Of a DNA stretch of 64,000 nucleotides, positions 47,228-59,530 are shown piece by piece (the stretch's first letter is position 1; each line of letters begins with the position of its first letter). Below the pieces are notes generated by a model. It was not told the DNA's origin and ran no database searches. It was given only the letters and a program-made list of their open reading frames with translations. The position numbers and the translations under genes are program-made. Source of the DNA: Tricholomella constricta (Eukaryota > Basidiomycota > Agaricomycetes > Agaricales > Lyophyllaceae); contig JAACJP010000001.1 in NCBI GenBank assembly GCA_013368375.1, positions 1,302,001 through 1,366,000 on the forward strand. Direction: 5' to 3'.

Positions 47228-47429
47228 GGTGAGGATGGAGCCAGGTGAGTGTCGTCGGTGATCAAGTGCGGTTCTGTCAACCTGATCTGATGGTCACAGC
47301 TCATCAAAAATTGCCCTCAATCTCATGGAATGTAGGCTGGAAATTTCGCAAGGGCTCCTGTCTAAGGCATTTACGCATTGATAGTCTGTGCAGTCATAAG
47401 GCTTAAAGTGAAGCACGCCGCATCCGTAG

Positions 47430-47439
47430 TATATAAAAG
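47430..47439 (+). promoter_or_regulatory. TATA box of SUP35 (TATATAAAAG)
   Basis: Strong TATA consensus 66 bases upstream of ATG 47505; the clearest core promoter element in the window. Confidence 0.55.
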
Positions 47440-47504
47440 TAGAGCCAGAGGAAGCAGATTTTTACTCATCTGACTTTGTGATCTTTTCATCCACCATCTT
47501 GATC

Positions 47505-49607
47505 ATGAGCAAGCTCAACCCTGGTGCCTTCGAGTTCGTTCCCGGCAGAGGCTTTGGTACTCCTCAGCCGGCTCCTGCCCAACAGCCTCCACCCCCGACA
47601 GAACGTCCTGAGCAGACTGAACCCCCCCGCCCAGCACCCACCATCTCTCTCAATATTGGAGGCTCAAAGCCCCCTCCACCTGCTACTGCTGCCGCTCCTG
47701 TATCGCAACCCGAGACCAAGGCTGAGGTGAAGCCAGCGTCCTCTTCTGCATCTGCACTTGCCGATGCTACTCCCACAACCTCCAAGCCCAGTACACCCGC
47801 ACCCGCTTCCAAGACTTTTACAACCCAAAAATCAAAAACAGACGCGAATGCCATCGCCCAGGAGCTGAAAACTCTTGCAGATCAGGCTGTCCTTGACGAT
47901 CTGTACGGCAAGGGTTGGTCTAAATCCCTGGTCTCGATTAGCCGGGCTCATCTAATCTATCATCGCAGTCAAGGAGCATTTGAACATCGTTTTCATTGGC
48001 CATGTCGATGCTGGCAAGAGCACTATGGGCGGAAATCTGCTGTACATTACGGGAATGGTGGATAAGCGTACCATGGAAAAATACGAGAAGGATGCAAAGG
48101 AAGCTGGACGTGAATCCTGGTATCTCAGCTGGGCTCTCGATTCGACGCCGCAAGAAAGGAACAAGGGAAAAACAGTCGAGGTGGGCCGGGCCTACTTCGA
48201 GACTGACTTGCGCCGATATACCATCCTCGATGCCCCTGGGCACAAAACCTTCGTCCCCTCCATGATCTCCGGAGCCGCTCAGGCCGACGTTGCGGTTCTC
48301 GTTATCTCAGCTCGGAAGGGAGAATTCGAGACCGGATTCGAAAAGGGTGGTCAGACAAGAGAGCACATTATGTTGGTCAAGACCGCTGGTGTTTCCAAGG
48401 TGATCGTCGTCATTAACAAGATGGACGACTCCACAGTCAGTTGGGAGAAGGCTCGGTACGACGAGATCAAGGACAAGCTTACGCCATTCGTCAAAGCCGC
48501 CGGATTTAACCCCAAGACCGACGTCACCTTCATTCCTATTTCCGCTTATACTGGCGTTAACCTGAAGGAACGTCCGCCCAAGGGCGTGTGTTCGTGGTAC
48601 GAGTGAGTAATACGATAGTATCTATCGCACCAGTTGATAAGCTCCAGGCTGACATACCTCTACGTTCTAGTGGCCCTTCTTTCCTCGAACACCTCGATCA
48701 CATGCCCATGGTCGACCGCAAGCTTAACGCACCTTTAATGATGCCCATTTCGGAAAAGTACAAGGATATGGGGACGGTCATTGTCGGTAAAGTCGAATCC
48801 GGCCTGTTGCGCAAGAACGACCACCTGGTTCTCATGCCCAACAAGGACGAAGTGGAAGTGACAGCAATCTACAATGAGATGGAGGCCGAGGTTCCACAAG
48901 CATTATGTGGCGACAATGTTCGCGTCCGGCTGCGTGGCGTCGAAGATGAGGACATCAGTCCTGGATTCGTGCTGACGAGCCCTCTAAAGCCCATTCACGC
49001 TGTCCGACAGTTCGAAGCTCAGCTTGCAATCCTAGAGCACAAGAGCATCATTTGTGCTGGTTACTCTGCTGTTATGCACATCCACACGCTGTCAGAGGAG
49101 GTGACATTGCCTGTATGTTCATGCTTCCGTGCCCTTCCAATAATTAATTGTAACCCATTACTCTTCAGGCTCTTCTGCACTATTATGACAAAGCCACTGG
49201 CCGCAAGTCCAGGAAGCCTCCGCAATATGCGAAGAAGGGTCTGTGTATCAGCTGTATCCAAGCGAATACTTGTTGAGAAAAAGCTTTACAAACAGGGCAG
49301 AAAATCGTTGCTCTTGTTGAAACCAGTGCGCCAGTCTGTGTCGAAAGATTCGTTGACTACCCACAACTGGGTCGATTCACCCTCCGAGATGAAGGTAGGT
49401 CTTGAAAACATCTACTTTACATGAGTACCTCACTGTTCGGGTGTAGGACGCACAATAGCAATCGGGAAGGTGCGATATCCCGGCATTTCAAGGAAACCTT
49501 TGTACTCATAGCTTCCTCAGATCACGAAAATCATCGAAAGCGGCATCGAAGAAGTTGCCGAGGGTGTCCACAACCTTTCCGTTGGACACGGAAATGCCGC
49601 CGCTTAA
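47505..49607 (+). CDS. SUP35: Translation release factor eRF3 (Sup35)
   Basis: GTPase partner of eRF1 in translation termination. The N-terminus is only about 135 residues: it opens MSKLNPGAFEFVPGRGF, an exact PAM2 motif (LNPxAxxFxP) for binding poly(A)-binding protein, then a Pro/Ala/Ser-rich stretch. The GTPase domain starts KEHLNIVFIGHVDAGKST, with DAPGHKTF, NKMDDS and the expected switch regions (ERNKGKTVEVGRAYFETD). Domains 2 and 3 follow: GTVIVGKVESGLL, VRVRLRGVEDEDISPGFVL, KPPQYAKKGQKIVALVET and the C-terminus TIAIGKITKIIES. Six exons; the last two introns fall at the GRT and GKI codons. Unlike budding yeast Sup35, there is no Gln/Asn-rich prion domain. TAA at 49605-49607. Confidence 0.95.
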
Positions 49608-49758
49608 GATATAGGGCTATGATGTCTAGCTTTCGTTCCAGATCTATGACCCATGCCATGATTTTGGCAGCGTTGTGTATCAAATAGAGAGAATTCGGTT
49701 GATCTGATCTAATCTTGCGAACCCGACTTCATCTCTATTTAGAACTCCGAACTTTGAA

Positions 49759-50365
49759 ATGGCCCCAAACCTTCGCCTGAACGCAGTCGCATTCATTTCC
49801 CCTCAGAACCACCCAATTCTGATACGGACTTTCGCAAAACAAGATGAGCATTCCATAAAATACCATTATATTGCACATACCAGCTTGGATGTCATCGAAG
49901 AGCGAGGTGAGCGCCGCCATACACATGACAAAGTTAAAGGTTGAGCGTTTGGTCCATTCTACAGTCAGTGCAGCAGGGAAAGCGACAGAATGCTATCTAG
50001 GATTGCTATATGCTATGGAGGATGTCGCAGTCTATGGGTATATCACGCCACTGAAAGTCAAGATTGTTCTCGCTTTGGCTCTCTCGGACTCTGTCGTTAG
50101 GGACGTGGAAATCACAATGGTCAGTTGCGCGATGTTTTTGGTTACTTTTACTTACGTAGCTCCTTAGATATTCAAGGCACTGCATATGACATACTACTCT
50201 GCCATCTCCAATCCTTTCCTAAAACTTAATCCACCGACTGACGCAGCGCACGACCATTCTCCATACCTCTTAGTGGGCAGCCCGAAATGGAAGAACTTTA
50301 GGATGCGCGTCGACGAGATCAGTAGAGTGGTCGGAAATACGCCTAATGCAGTTTCTAATCCTTAA
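49759..50365 (+). CDS. TCA17: TRAPP-associated protein TRAPPC2L/Tca17
   Basis: Longin-fold (sedlin-like) subunit acting with the TRAPP complex in Golgi traffic. The N-terminus reads LRLNAVAFISPQNHPILIRTF and HTSLDVIEERV, the central part YLGLLYAMEDVAVYGYITPLKVKIVLAL, and the C-terminal helix IFKALHMTYYSAISNPF with the tail WKNFRMRVDEI. Three exons: the first intron starts GTGAGC after ERG and ends CTACAG before TCAGTG; splicing elsewhere introduces stops. About 130 residues, typical. Start ATG 49759 (MAPNLRLNAV), TAA 50363-50365. Confidence 0.88.
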
Positions 50366-50425
50366 ACACGTTTCACTCCAGAATTTGAACTTGAAAGGTT
50401 CGAGTATTGACAGGTTCATGCACCG

Positions 50426-50472
50426 CGCAGACCATCGGCCATTTCCTCACCCTTCGGTCTGCGACGCGTCGC
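50426..50472. repeat. Hairpin and palindrome in the TRAPPC2L/RTP1 3' spacer
   Basis: CGCAGACC at 50426-50433 is complementary to GGTCTGCG at 50456-50463, an 8-base stem with a 22-base loop. It overlaps a perfect 12-base palindrome (GCGACGCGTCGC, 50461-50472) that contains ACGCGT. Lies between two convergent genes; could act in 3' end processing or be chance. Confidence 0.4.
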
Positions 50473-50657
50473 TTGTTTCCGGACTTTGAACCAATATCCA
50501 ACATACCTTACAATTGACTCAGCTGTTCCAAGATCACCGCGCCTGAGACAGATACGGGGTAGATATGTTATTCCGTTACCGCGGGAAAATACTATGCTTC
50601 AGATCTGTTCGAAGAGATGCAAATGTGTATATGTAGCTGTCGAATCCAGTAGCAAAA

Positions 50658-53600
50658 TCAAAATCCGAATATTGCCTGGTTCATCTCATTCAAACCCTCG
50701 ACTGCTTCCCTAGCCATGACTCGAACGACGTTATCATCGTCTGTAGATGCAACGTATGACAATGTTGTTTTCCCCCTTCTCATAAAGTCATCAGAAAAGA
50801 CCGATCTCCCAAAGGAGGAATCGTATATCTGCTTCGTGGTTTCTCGGATTAACAGCGAGAGAAAGTTGAGTGCAGCGCGTCGAAGCGGGGGGAATTTGGG
50901 ATTTGTCGATGTCGGCTCAGAGTCCATGGTGGGCAATTGGTCCTTGGCATCCTCCGGTGTGGCAGATGACTCAGGTCTGGCCGGCACAGTTTCAATTTGC
51001 AGAATATCGATCATGGCTTCGGCGAGGTCTGTCACATAGGGCAACATGGCCAGCGGGCCTACGCTTTCGCAATCTGATAACAGCGAGAGCGATGAGGTGC
51101 GCAAGACCGTGGGGATGTGCCGCAGCCTCAGAATTTTGAACAGCGGGGGTACCAGGATATCCACTTGACTGGAGGTAAATCTCGGTAAGGAATAAGGGAG
51201 AGCATTTGCTTACCATAATTCCCCAGTGCTTCCCCACATCTACGTATTACTGCTGCCAAAGCCTCCCCGACACGGGTCCTGAGATCCAAATCACGCTGCG
51301 TCATAACCGTTGCCCCAAGTCCATCTAAGCCGTCCGCATATTCCTTTATCAAACCTTTCAGGACGTCTTTACCGAACCTGTCCACCATCGCAGCAAGCCC
51401 TTGAACAGCGTTCAAAAACACGTAGGAATCGTCGTCCTGTACAGACTGTACGAAGATCGAGAGTATCGCGGGTACCAGGGCGTAATCGTCTAATTTGGGG
51501 TCTTCGGAATCCCGCGAAGCCGGTGTGACCAGCTGTCGAAGAAGGAGTAACCCATGGGCACGGACGGGAAGGATTGGATCCTGAAGTAGCTTGAGAGCTT
51601 TCTGATAAATGTCATACGCGCTTTCTTTGACTTGAGCATGCGACGCCATTTTGCCTATAGAAGTCGACGCTAGACGTGCAGTCATCACCATTCTCGCCTC
51701 TCGCGCTATCGCCCGCACCGTCATTGATCCTTCACGAGCCAGGGGTTCTAGAAGAGAGCATATATCATTCAGCACCGGCGCAGTGCGAGCTGACAAGTCC
51801 TCGTTGGCTAGTACCCGTTAGCCGACATTCAAACGAGAGAATGTACCATATTTAATACCTTCAAGGATCGAGAGTAACAGATTGATTGAAGTCTCAATCA
51901 TCTCTCCGTCAGCGGTGATGATGTCGGCACCAGGGGTGTCATCGTCGCTATCTGCTTCGTCGGAAAGGCCATCATCTGAGCCTGCATAGAATCGAAGATG
52001 ATCCTTTCCACTGCTTCTCGTACGCTGTTGATCTTGCCTGTGAGGAGTCGCGCTCGGCTCCAAAACGTGTTTCACAAAGGAAAGGAGATGCAGAGGGTTG
52101 TAAAGTATATTCGACGAGGACTTTCCATCCGTCAAGTGCATCTGCATCTGCATGATGGTCTGCAGATAGAGAAGCATCCTTTGAAAAGGTGTCAGCGAGG
52201 AGACAGGAGGCGAAGGGAGATAGGATACTTTGTTGGATCTTCCTCTCCTTGAAACTTGGCTTCGCGATATGCTTCGAGCGACTGTACGAATAAATCTGAT
52301 GAAATATCGGCACGAGCAATGGTTTTGAGGAATTGAACAAAGTGGGTTGGATCAGGGTATAGCCCGAGTATATTAGAATCTATATTGAAATCTTCGCCCT
52401 CGTCGGGTTTGAGGTCTTTGGGAGTTAGGAGAGACAATGGAGCGAGTTTCTCAGATCTATATCAAACACGCCTCAGCAACGGAAACGATGACTTGACAGA
52501 ACTCACGCTTTATCTCTGTTGATGTTACCCTCTATGTCTATCGCCCAGCCAATGTCGTCGCTTTCCAATACTGACCAGAGAATAGAAACACCATCCGATG
52601 TCCCGATAATTTTTGCCCATGTTACCAGAAGCCCTCGCAGAGATTCTCTAAGACTCGGATCTGTCGTTTTGATTTCATCCATATGATAGAGGAGGGAATA
52701 AAGTGCCGGCACGATGGGCGAAAGGAGAGCAGAAATCAAGGTTGGTGATGGGTCCGCATTTGAGACGAGTGTTGTTAAAATGGACAGGGCCACAGAGGGA
52801 GTGAGAGAGGTGGGTGTACTGGAAGGAGAAGAGTCTATCATCCCCCCTTTGTTTTCATGAGGGACCCTCAAAAATGGGTGATGAAGGATGGAAAATATAA
52901 TTTTCGAGGTTAAGTCCTTATGAGGAGACGGGTCGTCTGCCGACAACATACGAGAGATGACGTATGCCGCCGCGCGTTTATCCGTGTTAGAAGCTTGAGG
53001 TGATAGTAAATGGATGATCTTTGGAATAATGTTACTGAAATAATCCTGATCGAGAAATGAGTCGCTTTTTTGAAGAGAATAAAAACGAGGATGCAGACCT
53101 ACTTCAGGTTTCATGTTCGCTGGAACAGTCGTGAATACACGGGTGATATGTTGAAGTTTTTCTACGGAGGAATCGTCGGTTCCATCCTCGCCAAAAACGG
53201 CTGCGCAAAGGCCCAAAACCCCTTGTGGTCTCAAAAGTTGCTGACCGAGTAAAGAGGCGCATAGTTTACGGACATGAGGCAAAGGGGGGGGACTTGATGT
53301 TAGTATGCCACCTAGAGCAGTGATTGTTTGAAGAGGCGAAAGACTAAATTGAAGATATCAACGGGTCGAAAGTGAATACCATGTGGGTGCGTACAGATTC
53401 AGCAAGCGCATTGTCAAAGGTCTAGCAACATCCAAAACAGGGCGCAAATCGGAAGCAAGTGACTTGGGAAGCCATCCTAACGTAAAGGATGGTTTGAGAA
53501 GATCCATTGCATGTCTCTCAAGGATTGTCGTAGTGATCAAGGTTTGTGCTATTCGTCCCTCATATCCATCTGGAAATACAAGGCGCAGGATGGCATGAGT

Positions 53601-54071
53601 TATTGAAGCCAGTAAAGCGTTATCCTCTGGGGATGTTGTCAAGTCAATGACCCTCGTTTGTCCACGGACTACAACTTTGTCTGGCGACGCTAGCATGACT
53701 TTGATGAGAAGCGGATCGACCCCCCATTTGAAGACGATAGACAACAGGGTGCGAAGTTCAGCTAAATCTCGAGTACCGATTAAGGGTGCTTGGTGAACAC
53801 CCGGCCTTTCTTCCATGCCGATAATGTTTTGAATCCTTGTGATGACAGACAGAGCTTCCCTTGCTGTAAGGAGTTGGACATCCTCGAGCGATGCAGAATC
53901 TGAAATGTCTCCGGCACCTCGACGTGCATAGTAGCGGGACAGGCGACCAACTAGGACTGATTTAAGATCAAAGGCCGAGCCAGTGGAGTCGATGAGGCAA
54001 GCGCCGTCGAATAGGGCGGTGGACAAGTCGCTCATGAGAGACTGAGGTGAACTAGATTGAAATTCTGTCAT
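50658..54071 (-). CDS. RTP1: RNA polymerase II assembly/import factor Rtp1 (Tango6)
   Basis: HEAT-repeat protein of roughly 1000 residues; in yeast Rtp1 helps import RNA polymerase II, and animal Tango6 is its relative. The long N-terminal half consists of helical repeats (LLSIVFKWGVDPLLIKVML, RLVFPDGYEGR, ILHHPFLRVPHENKGG). The C1 domain is clear: PVRAHGLLLLRQLVTP and DDDSYVFLNAVQGLAAMVDRFG followed by LRTRVGEALAAVIRRCGEAL. The C2 domain follows: LRTSSLSLLSDCESVG and PPLRRAALNFLSLLIRETT with DDDNVVRVMAREAVEGLNEM. Start ATG 54071 (MTEFQSSSP), TGA 50658-50660. Introns are fewer and exons longer than in the neighbours. Confidence 0.83.
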
Positions 54072-54521
54072 CAAGCGCTTGTTTCACGCTAAGATGGCAA
54101 ATAGTTCCCAGGCTCAGAAAGAAAAGTTGAAACCAGCACAACTTGGCCAGGCAAGGAAAGAGAACGACTAAGACCTTGATCCAGGCCTGTGTTGTCCTCT
54201 CTGTTACTGCGAGAATTCACCTCATCGTCATTCTCCCCATCACTGCCCGTTCTATACACATTCCGCGCCAGAACTCGAGCGGAATCACAAAGAGATTGAG
54301 TTTCCTATGCTTGGACTCAGACTTCTCAAGCATGTTAGTTTTCGTAAGGTCCTGGTAGATCTGGGAGCAAACAAAATGTTGACGGGGTACCGCGAACCTA
54401 CTTATGACATGTGATTATTCACGTCCCCAAGTTACAACCGACACCAGCGCTAATTAGAAATACAAATGCCATCCCCTCGTATCTCAATACCCGTATTCTT
54501 TCAGCCTTCCTCCCATCCTCC
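54072..54521. other. Divergent promoter region RTP1 / PMP47-like carrier
   Basis: Bidirectional spacer of 450 bases. Short open frames only; nothing recognised. Confidence 0.45.
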
Positions 54522-55898
54522 ATGAGCGATTCTGTAATTCACTCTATCGCGGGCGCCGCAGGCGGGATTGTGGCAATGTCCGCGACCTAGTGAGCACTCC
54601 TGGCACGCGTCTGAAGTATCCAGTCTCATGCTACGCCGTTTCAACAGCCCTCTGATATTCCTATCTACCCGTGCAGCAGTCGAGACAAAAAATGACAATA
54701 AAGTTGGTCCTATGGTTCCACATGACTGCCCCAAGTCGCCTAATTCTACATCCCAAGTCTTTCTACCAGGTGGTTGTTGACACAATCAAACGCGAGGGTG
54801 TATTGGGGCTATACAGCGGACTCAATTCCAGCTTGTTAGGCATTGCTGTTACGAATGGGTACGACTCGCTATGGACCGGCATTTTTGACCCTAGACTGAC
54901 GCCTCGTCGCCTGTAGAGTATACTACTATTTTTACGAACGTTCTCGGGGAATCATCCTCAAGTCGCGCTCAGGGGCCAAAGGCCTGACAACTTTTGAATC
55001 AATCTTGACTGGCATGATCGCTGGTTTGTATGGCAGTATGGTCGAGTCAACCATGACCTTACCGTCATTGTCTTCCAGGTTCTGCGACTACTATTATCAG
55101 CAATCCCATCTGGGTGGTACAGACTTCGCAAGCTGTCCGCACTCTCAACCAATCCAGTCCTGGCTCTTCACAGGAAGTCGCCGTAAAGAAACTTGGCTTT
55201 GTGGAGACCATCCAGAACATTCTTGCCAAGGATGGCATCCAGTCAGTTCTGCAGGATACTTTGTGCTAAAAGAACTAACCAGCTCCTCTCTTCAGGGCTT
55301 TTTGGCGCGGCATAGGCCCAGCGTTGGTTTTAGTCATCAACCCCGTTCTTCAATACACCGTCTTCGAGCAGTTGAAGAATCTTCTCATTGCAAACCGTAC
55401 CAACAAGCTAAGAGCTGCTGGAGCAGCCGCGACTGCTGTCGCAGTCCTCTCAGATTGGGATTTCTTCTTCCTAGGAGCCTTGTCGAAGCTTGGTTCGTTC
55501 ATTGAGATGTCGTTTGCTTTTCAACGTACTGACCCCCTCTTAGTGGCCACTGGCTCTACGTACCCTTATATGTGAGTATATAGTCCTTTCCCCACCGCCT
55601 TAATTCTGAAGGAATGCAACAGTGTCATGAAGAGCAGACTCCAGGCGGGTCAAGCCAGTGCCCTTAAATACAAGTCATCGCTTGACGGGATACTTACCAT
55701 CCTGAAGGAAGAAGGAATTGGCGGCTTGTACAAGGGTGTAGGAAGCAAGCTTGTACAGAGTGTTCTCACGGCTGCCATTCTGTTCGCAGGACAGAGGCGA
55801 ATCTACGAAATGACGAAAAAGGTACGGTCACGTTGCTCCAAAGAGTGAGTTTTGTGCTGACAATGGCATCGCAGGCGATTCAACCTTTGGCGAAATGA
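54522..55898 (+). CDS. ANT1: Peroxisomal adenine-nucleotide carrier, PMP47/Ant1 type
   Basis: Mitochondrial-carrier-family protein of the peroxisomal branch, exchanging ATP and AMP across the peroxisome membrane to feed fatty-acyl activation. The first repeat is MSDSVIHSIAGAAGGIVAMS then TYPLIFLSTRAAVE, which replaces the usual Px(D/E)xx(K/R) with the PMP47 variant YPLIxxSTR. Repeat 2: STILTGMIAGSATTIISNP-type helix then IWVVQT; repeat 3: LSKLVATGSTYPYIVMKSRLQAG. Other hallmarks: LGLYSGLNSSLLGIAVTNG, FWRGIGPALVLVINPVLQYTVFEQLK, GGLYKGVGSKLVQSVLTAAILF. About eight exons, with C-terminus KKAIQPLAK and TGA 55896-55898. A shift to mitochondrial folate carriers was considered but the motifs favour PMP47. 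Confidence 0.87.
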
Positions 55899-56083
55899 GG
55901 GCTTGACCTGTACCATTCAACATGAATTATTACCCTATGTATACGTATAGACCATTAGCACCGCTCTAGTTGGTAGAAGGTAGAATTGTGATTCCAAAGC
56001 ACATTGTTGTTGCTCGAGACGTCCGATATTCAATACCCCCGTTCAAATATAAGTTATAACTTTCGAAATAGTTACATTCCAAG

Positions 56084-59000
56084 TTATGCCTTGCTGGCTT
56101 CCAAATGTGCTAAAAGAGCCTTCATCTCGTCCACATCCTTCTTCAGCCCGTTGGTACTACCCCCAGCGTCGACCTTTGCACCTCCCATAGTATATCCACC
56201 TCCGTCGGCCGTGGTCGCCTTACCATCATCTTTTTGAAGCCAGCTGTCGAGCTGTGTCGCAATAGACCGGGCTTTCAGTCGGAAGTGGGTGCGGATGATG
56301 TCACCAAATGGCTCGGGTGGGCTTTTCAAGTTACCCAGCATCTGGGGCGGTTTTATACGAAACGCTTACATGTGAGTGAGTAGAGAGAGCAGAGACTTAC
56401 TGCAGTCTTGACAACCATACGACGAACATTGGCCGAGTCTGTATACTATGAATAAAAATATCCCATGGCAGCCAGAACAAAATCTCACATGCATGAGATT
56501 GCGGTGTGCCAGCACTTTGAGCCCATCCAGGTTCATTCAGATACGGCTCATCACAGAGGATCATGGATTGGATGGAGATGAGCACCTGATTAGACATGAA
56601 GTGTGTTTCATGATGCGGATTTTTGAGAACGCACTTGGAGAAGCGTGGACCTTCCAGAAACCCACCCAGGTCCGGCCCATGTTCCAAGCAAAGATAGGCA
56701 AACCTTGCCATCCTGTCTGCGAATTTAGTGGGGACAAATTTTGGAATGATCACAGAAGAACGCACGGCATAAAGATTCGGGTTGAAGCGGAACTTTCCAC
56801 CGTTTGTCTGATTGAAAGGCGCTCAGCCGCGTTCAACTCAGAGTGTTTACAAAATCCTTTTGCTCACCGTCATATATTTGACACTGGGTGGCGCCTGGTT
56901 GTAGCTCGGGCCCAGAAAGATATCAAAGAGATAGCTAAGGTGCAAATGAGTGAAGTCCGCAAGGAAGTTTTTTGGGCGTACCATCCATTGTAGTAGCTAA
57001 GGGCAACATCAGCACAGTTCGTGAGATAGTGTTCAATTAAGACATACGGAGTGCCTTCGGGACCTGTTATCAATGCCTTGATCACGTCGACTCGCGTTTC
57101 ATCGACACGTAGAAAGATCGAGGAGTCCCAAGCTACCGGAAGGTTTGTGGTAAGAATTGCCAGCTGTTGATATCAAGTCAGCGATTCCACGAGATATAAG
57201 AATAGAAAAATATCACCTCCTTGGCAATTGCAAGGGATCGTTTCGGAATGTCGGAGTTGGCTAGCATACGTGCTTCATTGCTGTAGTAGAATTTGAAGTG
57301 GGGTGTTGTATTCTCTTCCTCGCTACCAATCTCCGCAGGAATAGTAAGATCGCAATACTCGAACCTCACTCGCGTCGCCCATTCCATGTACGCCTTCCGG
57401 GCACTTTCTTCCGTTGTACCAGCATCGACATGAATGGGAACCGAAGAAGTGGTGAATAGCTTTGGAAGCGAGGCGTGCAGGCGGTCGACGAAAGCATCTC
57501 CCTTGGTGTCGCGTAAAGAACGGTCAATCGCATTCGCCGTGGCTAAGATGCGGTGGCAGAAATCAAGCAACTTTTGGTTTTCATCAGAAACTTCTACTGC
57601 TTGCTCTTTGGATTTGCCTTTGGTGTCGACGGTCATACGCTTCTGCTCCTCAGTCAATTCCTCCTGGGGACTTTCCTGAGGTTTGACGCCCTCTAGGCCT
57701 TTCAGCGCGGCCTGAGCTTGGATCGCAATGGCCTCTAATAACTCGCGGGGACCCGAACTTCCTTCATAGACAATCGTACGTTCGCGGATACCGAGGTTGG
57801 GGTTCGTTGTAGACCTCTTCACTGAAACGCTTTTCACAGACACGACGATCATGATGGGCATTGCCATCATACTAGCAAGCGCCTCATGATTCGATATTGT
57901 CTGTAATGAAAGCGCGTGTGAGAGGGAAAGAGGATAGGAACGGGAGCAGTTACCTCGAGCCAGTGCAGCAATTCAAAATATAGAATGGCACGATCTGACA
58001 TGTCAGCCAGGGAATCGTTTCTTAGGAGGGCGCTGCAGATGTAGTTAAATCGTCTCCGAAGATGGGCCAAAGCAGTTGGGTGGACTAGATAATCGCTTGT
58101 CTGGCCACCCCCTTCGCGGTGAAGGTTGGGAAGATAGACGCGGATGGCCTTGAGAAGGTTTCCTATCTTCTCGTCTTTGGCATGTTGTATGGCTTGGGCT
58201 TCCAATTGTCCGGTGTTCTGCACATATTGAGCTCATAGCAGATGCTCGACCAGTGCAAAAACTTACATCCTCTTTCTGATCTCCGGCATATCCAATACCA
58301 CCCTTCTTCTTACCGGCTGGCTGCACACTTGCGTAGTAGACACTGTCATCGTCGTCAAACTCAGGGGTTGAATCTGTCTTTCGACGTTTGGGCGTTCTTG
58401 AGTTCGGTTCTTTGGCCTCCTGCGGTTCTTGAGTCTGTTCGGTGAACAGCTGTTCGAGCATTGAAAGGCCAACTCCAAGAATAACGCCTTGTAGATTTGA
58501 GCAATGGAACAGGGGATCGTCGTCGGTGGCGGCCGTGGGGCGTTTCACTCTGTCAGTGGAGATGGATTCACCACATGCTAGGCAGAACTCGGAATCACAA
58601 CCTTTGCAGGTTTGTCGAACAATCTTGCGCAATTGTTGGGTGTATGTTAAAAAGCTGGACTGTAAGCTGGGATAAGGAGTCAAATCTGGGAGAAAACTAT
58701 ACGGACTCACATAAATCGCGAAAAAATTACTCTTCTTCCGCTTTACTGAAGTGCCACAGCCATGAGGACACGCGCAATGTCCTTCGCTCAGCTGAGAGTA
58801 AAGACTGAACAAGAAGCTCTGCTCTCCACCCTCCGGGCAGCCTTTCATCCACTGCCCTTGAGTCATGAGCTTGACCCGCTCATTTACTTCAGGGATGTCC
58901 ACGACTTCAGGCTGCTCTTCAACCTCGATTACCTCCTCCCTTCTATCCTTGGAAAAGAATATACCTAGCAGCAGTTAATCACAGTCCCAAGAACACGGCA

Positions 59001-59530
59001 CTTGTTGTGTACGTACCAGAGTACGGGTCAACATCTGGAATGCCCTGACCACCGCCCGCTTTCGTCTCGTAGTCAGAATCGTAGTCGATGTAGTCTCCCT
59101 CTGCGATCGGTTCATTACTTTGATGTTGAACATGGAAGAGGAGCAAATACCGTCATCGTCCTCATCGTCATCTTGTACACCATCTGAACCCATTTCCTCG
59201 TCCGCATCCGGAGTCTATGTGTTGCATGAACGTGAGTCTTGGTCGGGCTGCATTTGAAGGTGGCTAGTGGCCACGCTTACCGTTGGCCGAGGTCGACGTT
59301 TCGTTTCGCTATTCGAAGCCATCGGTTCATCCTGGTCCCCCTTTATGTGATCAAATGCGCCTTCAAAGAACCTCTCCGCCGCCTGCATAACATCGCTGTA
59401 TTGACGAAGGGCTGCGCGAGCTTGAGCAGGGGTCGCGCCCTCAACATTGGCGTGACGCTCAGACACTCGAATGGAAGGCACGATGAAAGCAACTCACCAT
59501 CTCTACCAGCTGCTGGATTTCCGCCTGCAT
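56084..59530 (-). CDS. UBA-zinc-UBC protein (E2-like, BIRC6/UBE2O relative)
   Basis: Large ubiquitin-conjugating-type protein. N-terminal UBA-like helix bundle: MQAEIQQLVEM spliced to GATPAQARAALRQYSDVMQAAERFFEGAFDHI. Then an acidic linker, and a Cys-rich section: HCACPHGCGTSVKRKKS and later TCKGCDSEFCLACGES, resembling zinc-binding IBR-like pairs. A long helical middle follows, and at the C-terminus a UBC core with GPEGTPYYNGCYLFDIFLG, PPSVKYMTTNGGKFRFNPNLY, the catalytic Cys in DGKVCLSLLGTWAGPGW, and VLISIQSMILCDEPYLNEPGW. The NGC part is a 15-base exon at 56982-56996. Start ATG 59530, TAA 56084-56086. Membership in the BIRC6/UBE2O-type class is by UBC features; the UBA and zinc part is unusual. 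Substrate unknown. Confidence 0.85.

Noticed and set aside
50398..50412. GGTTCGA, similar to a tRNA T-loop
   Set aside because: No matching A-box, anticodon arm or acceptor stem could be found around it.
56982..57075. Apparent non-canonical (non-AG) splice in the UBC core
   Set aside because: Moving the donor two bases upstream to CC|GTATGT gives canonical GT-AG splicing and restores TPYYNGC.
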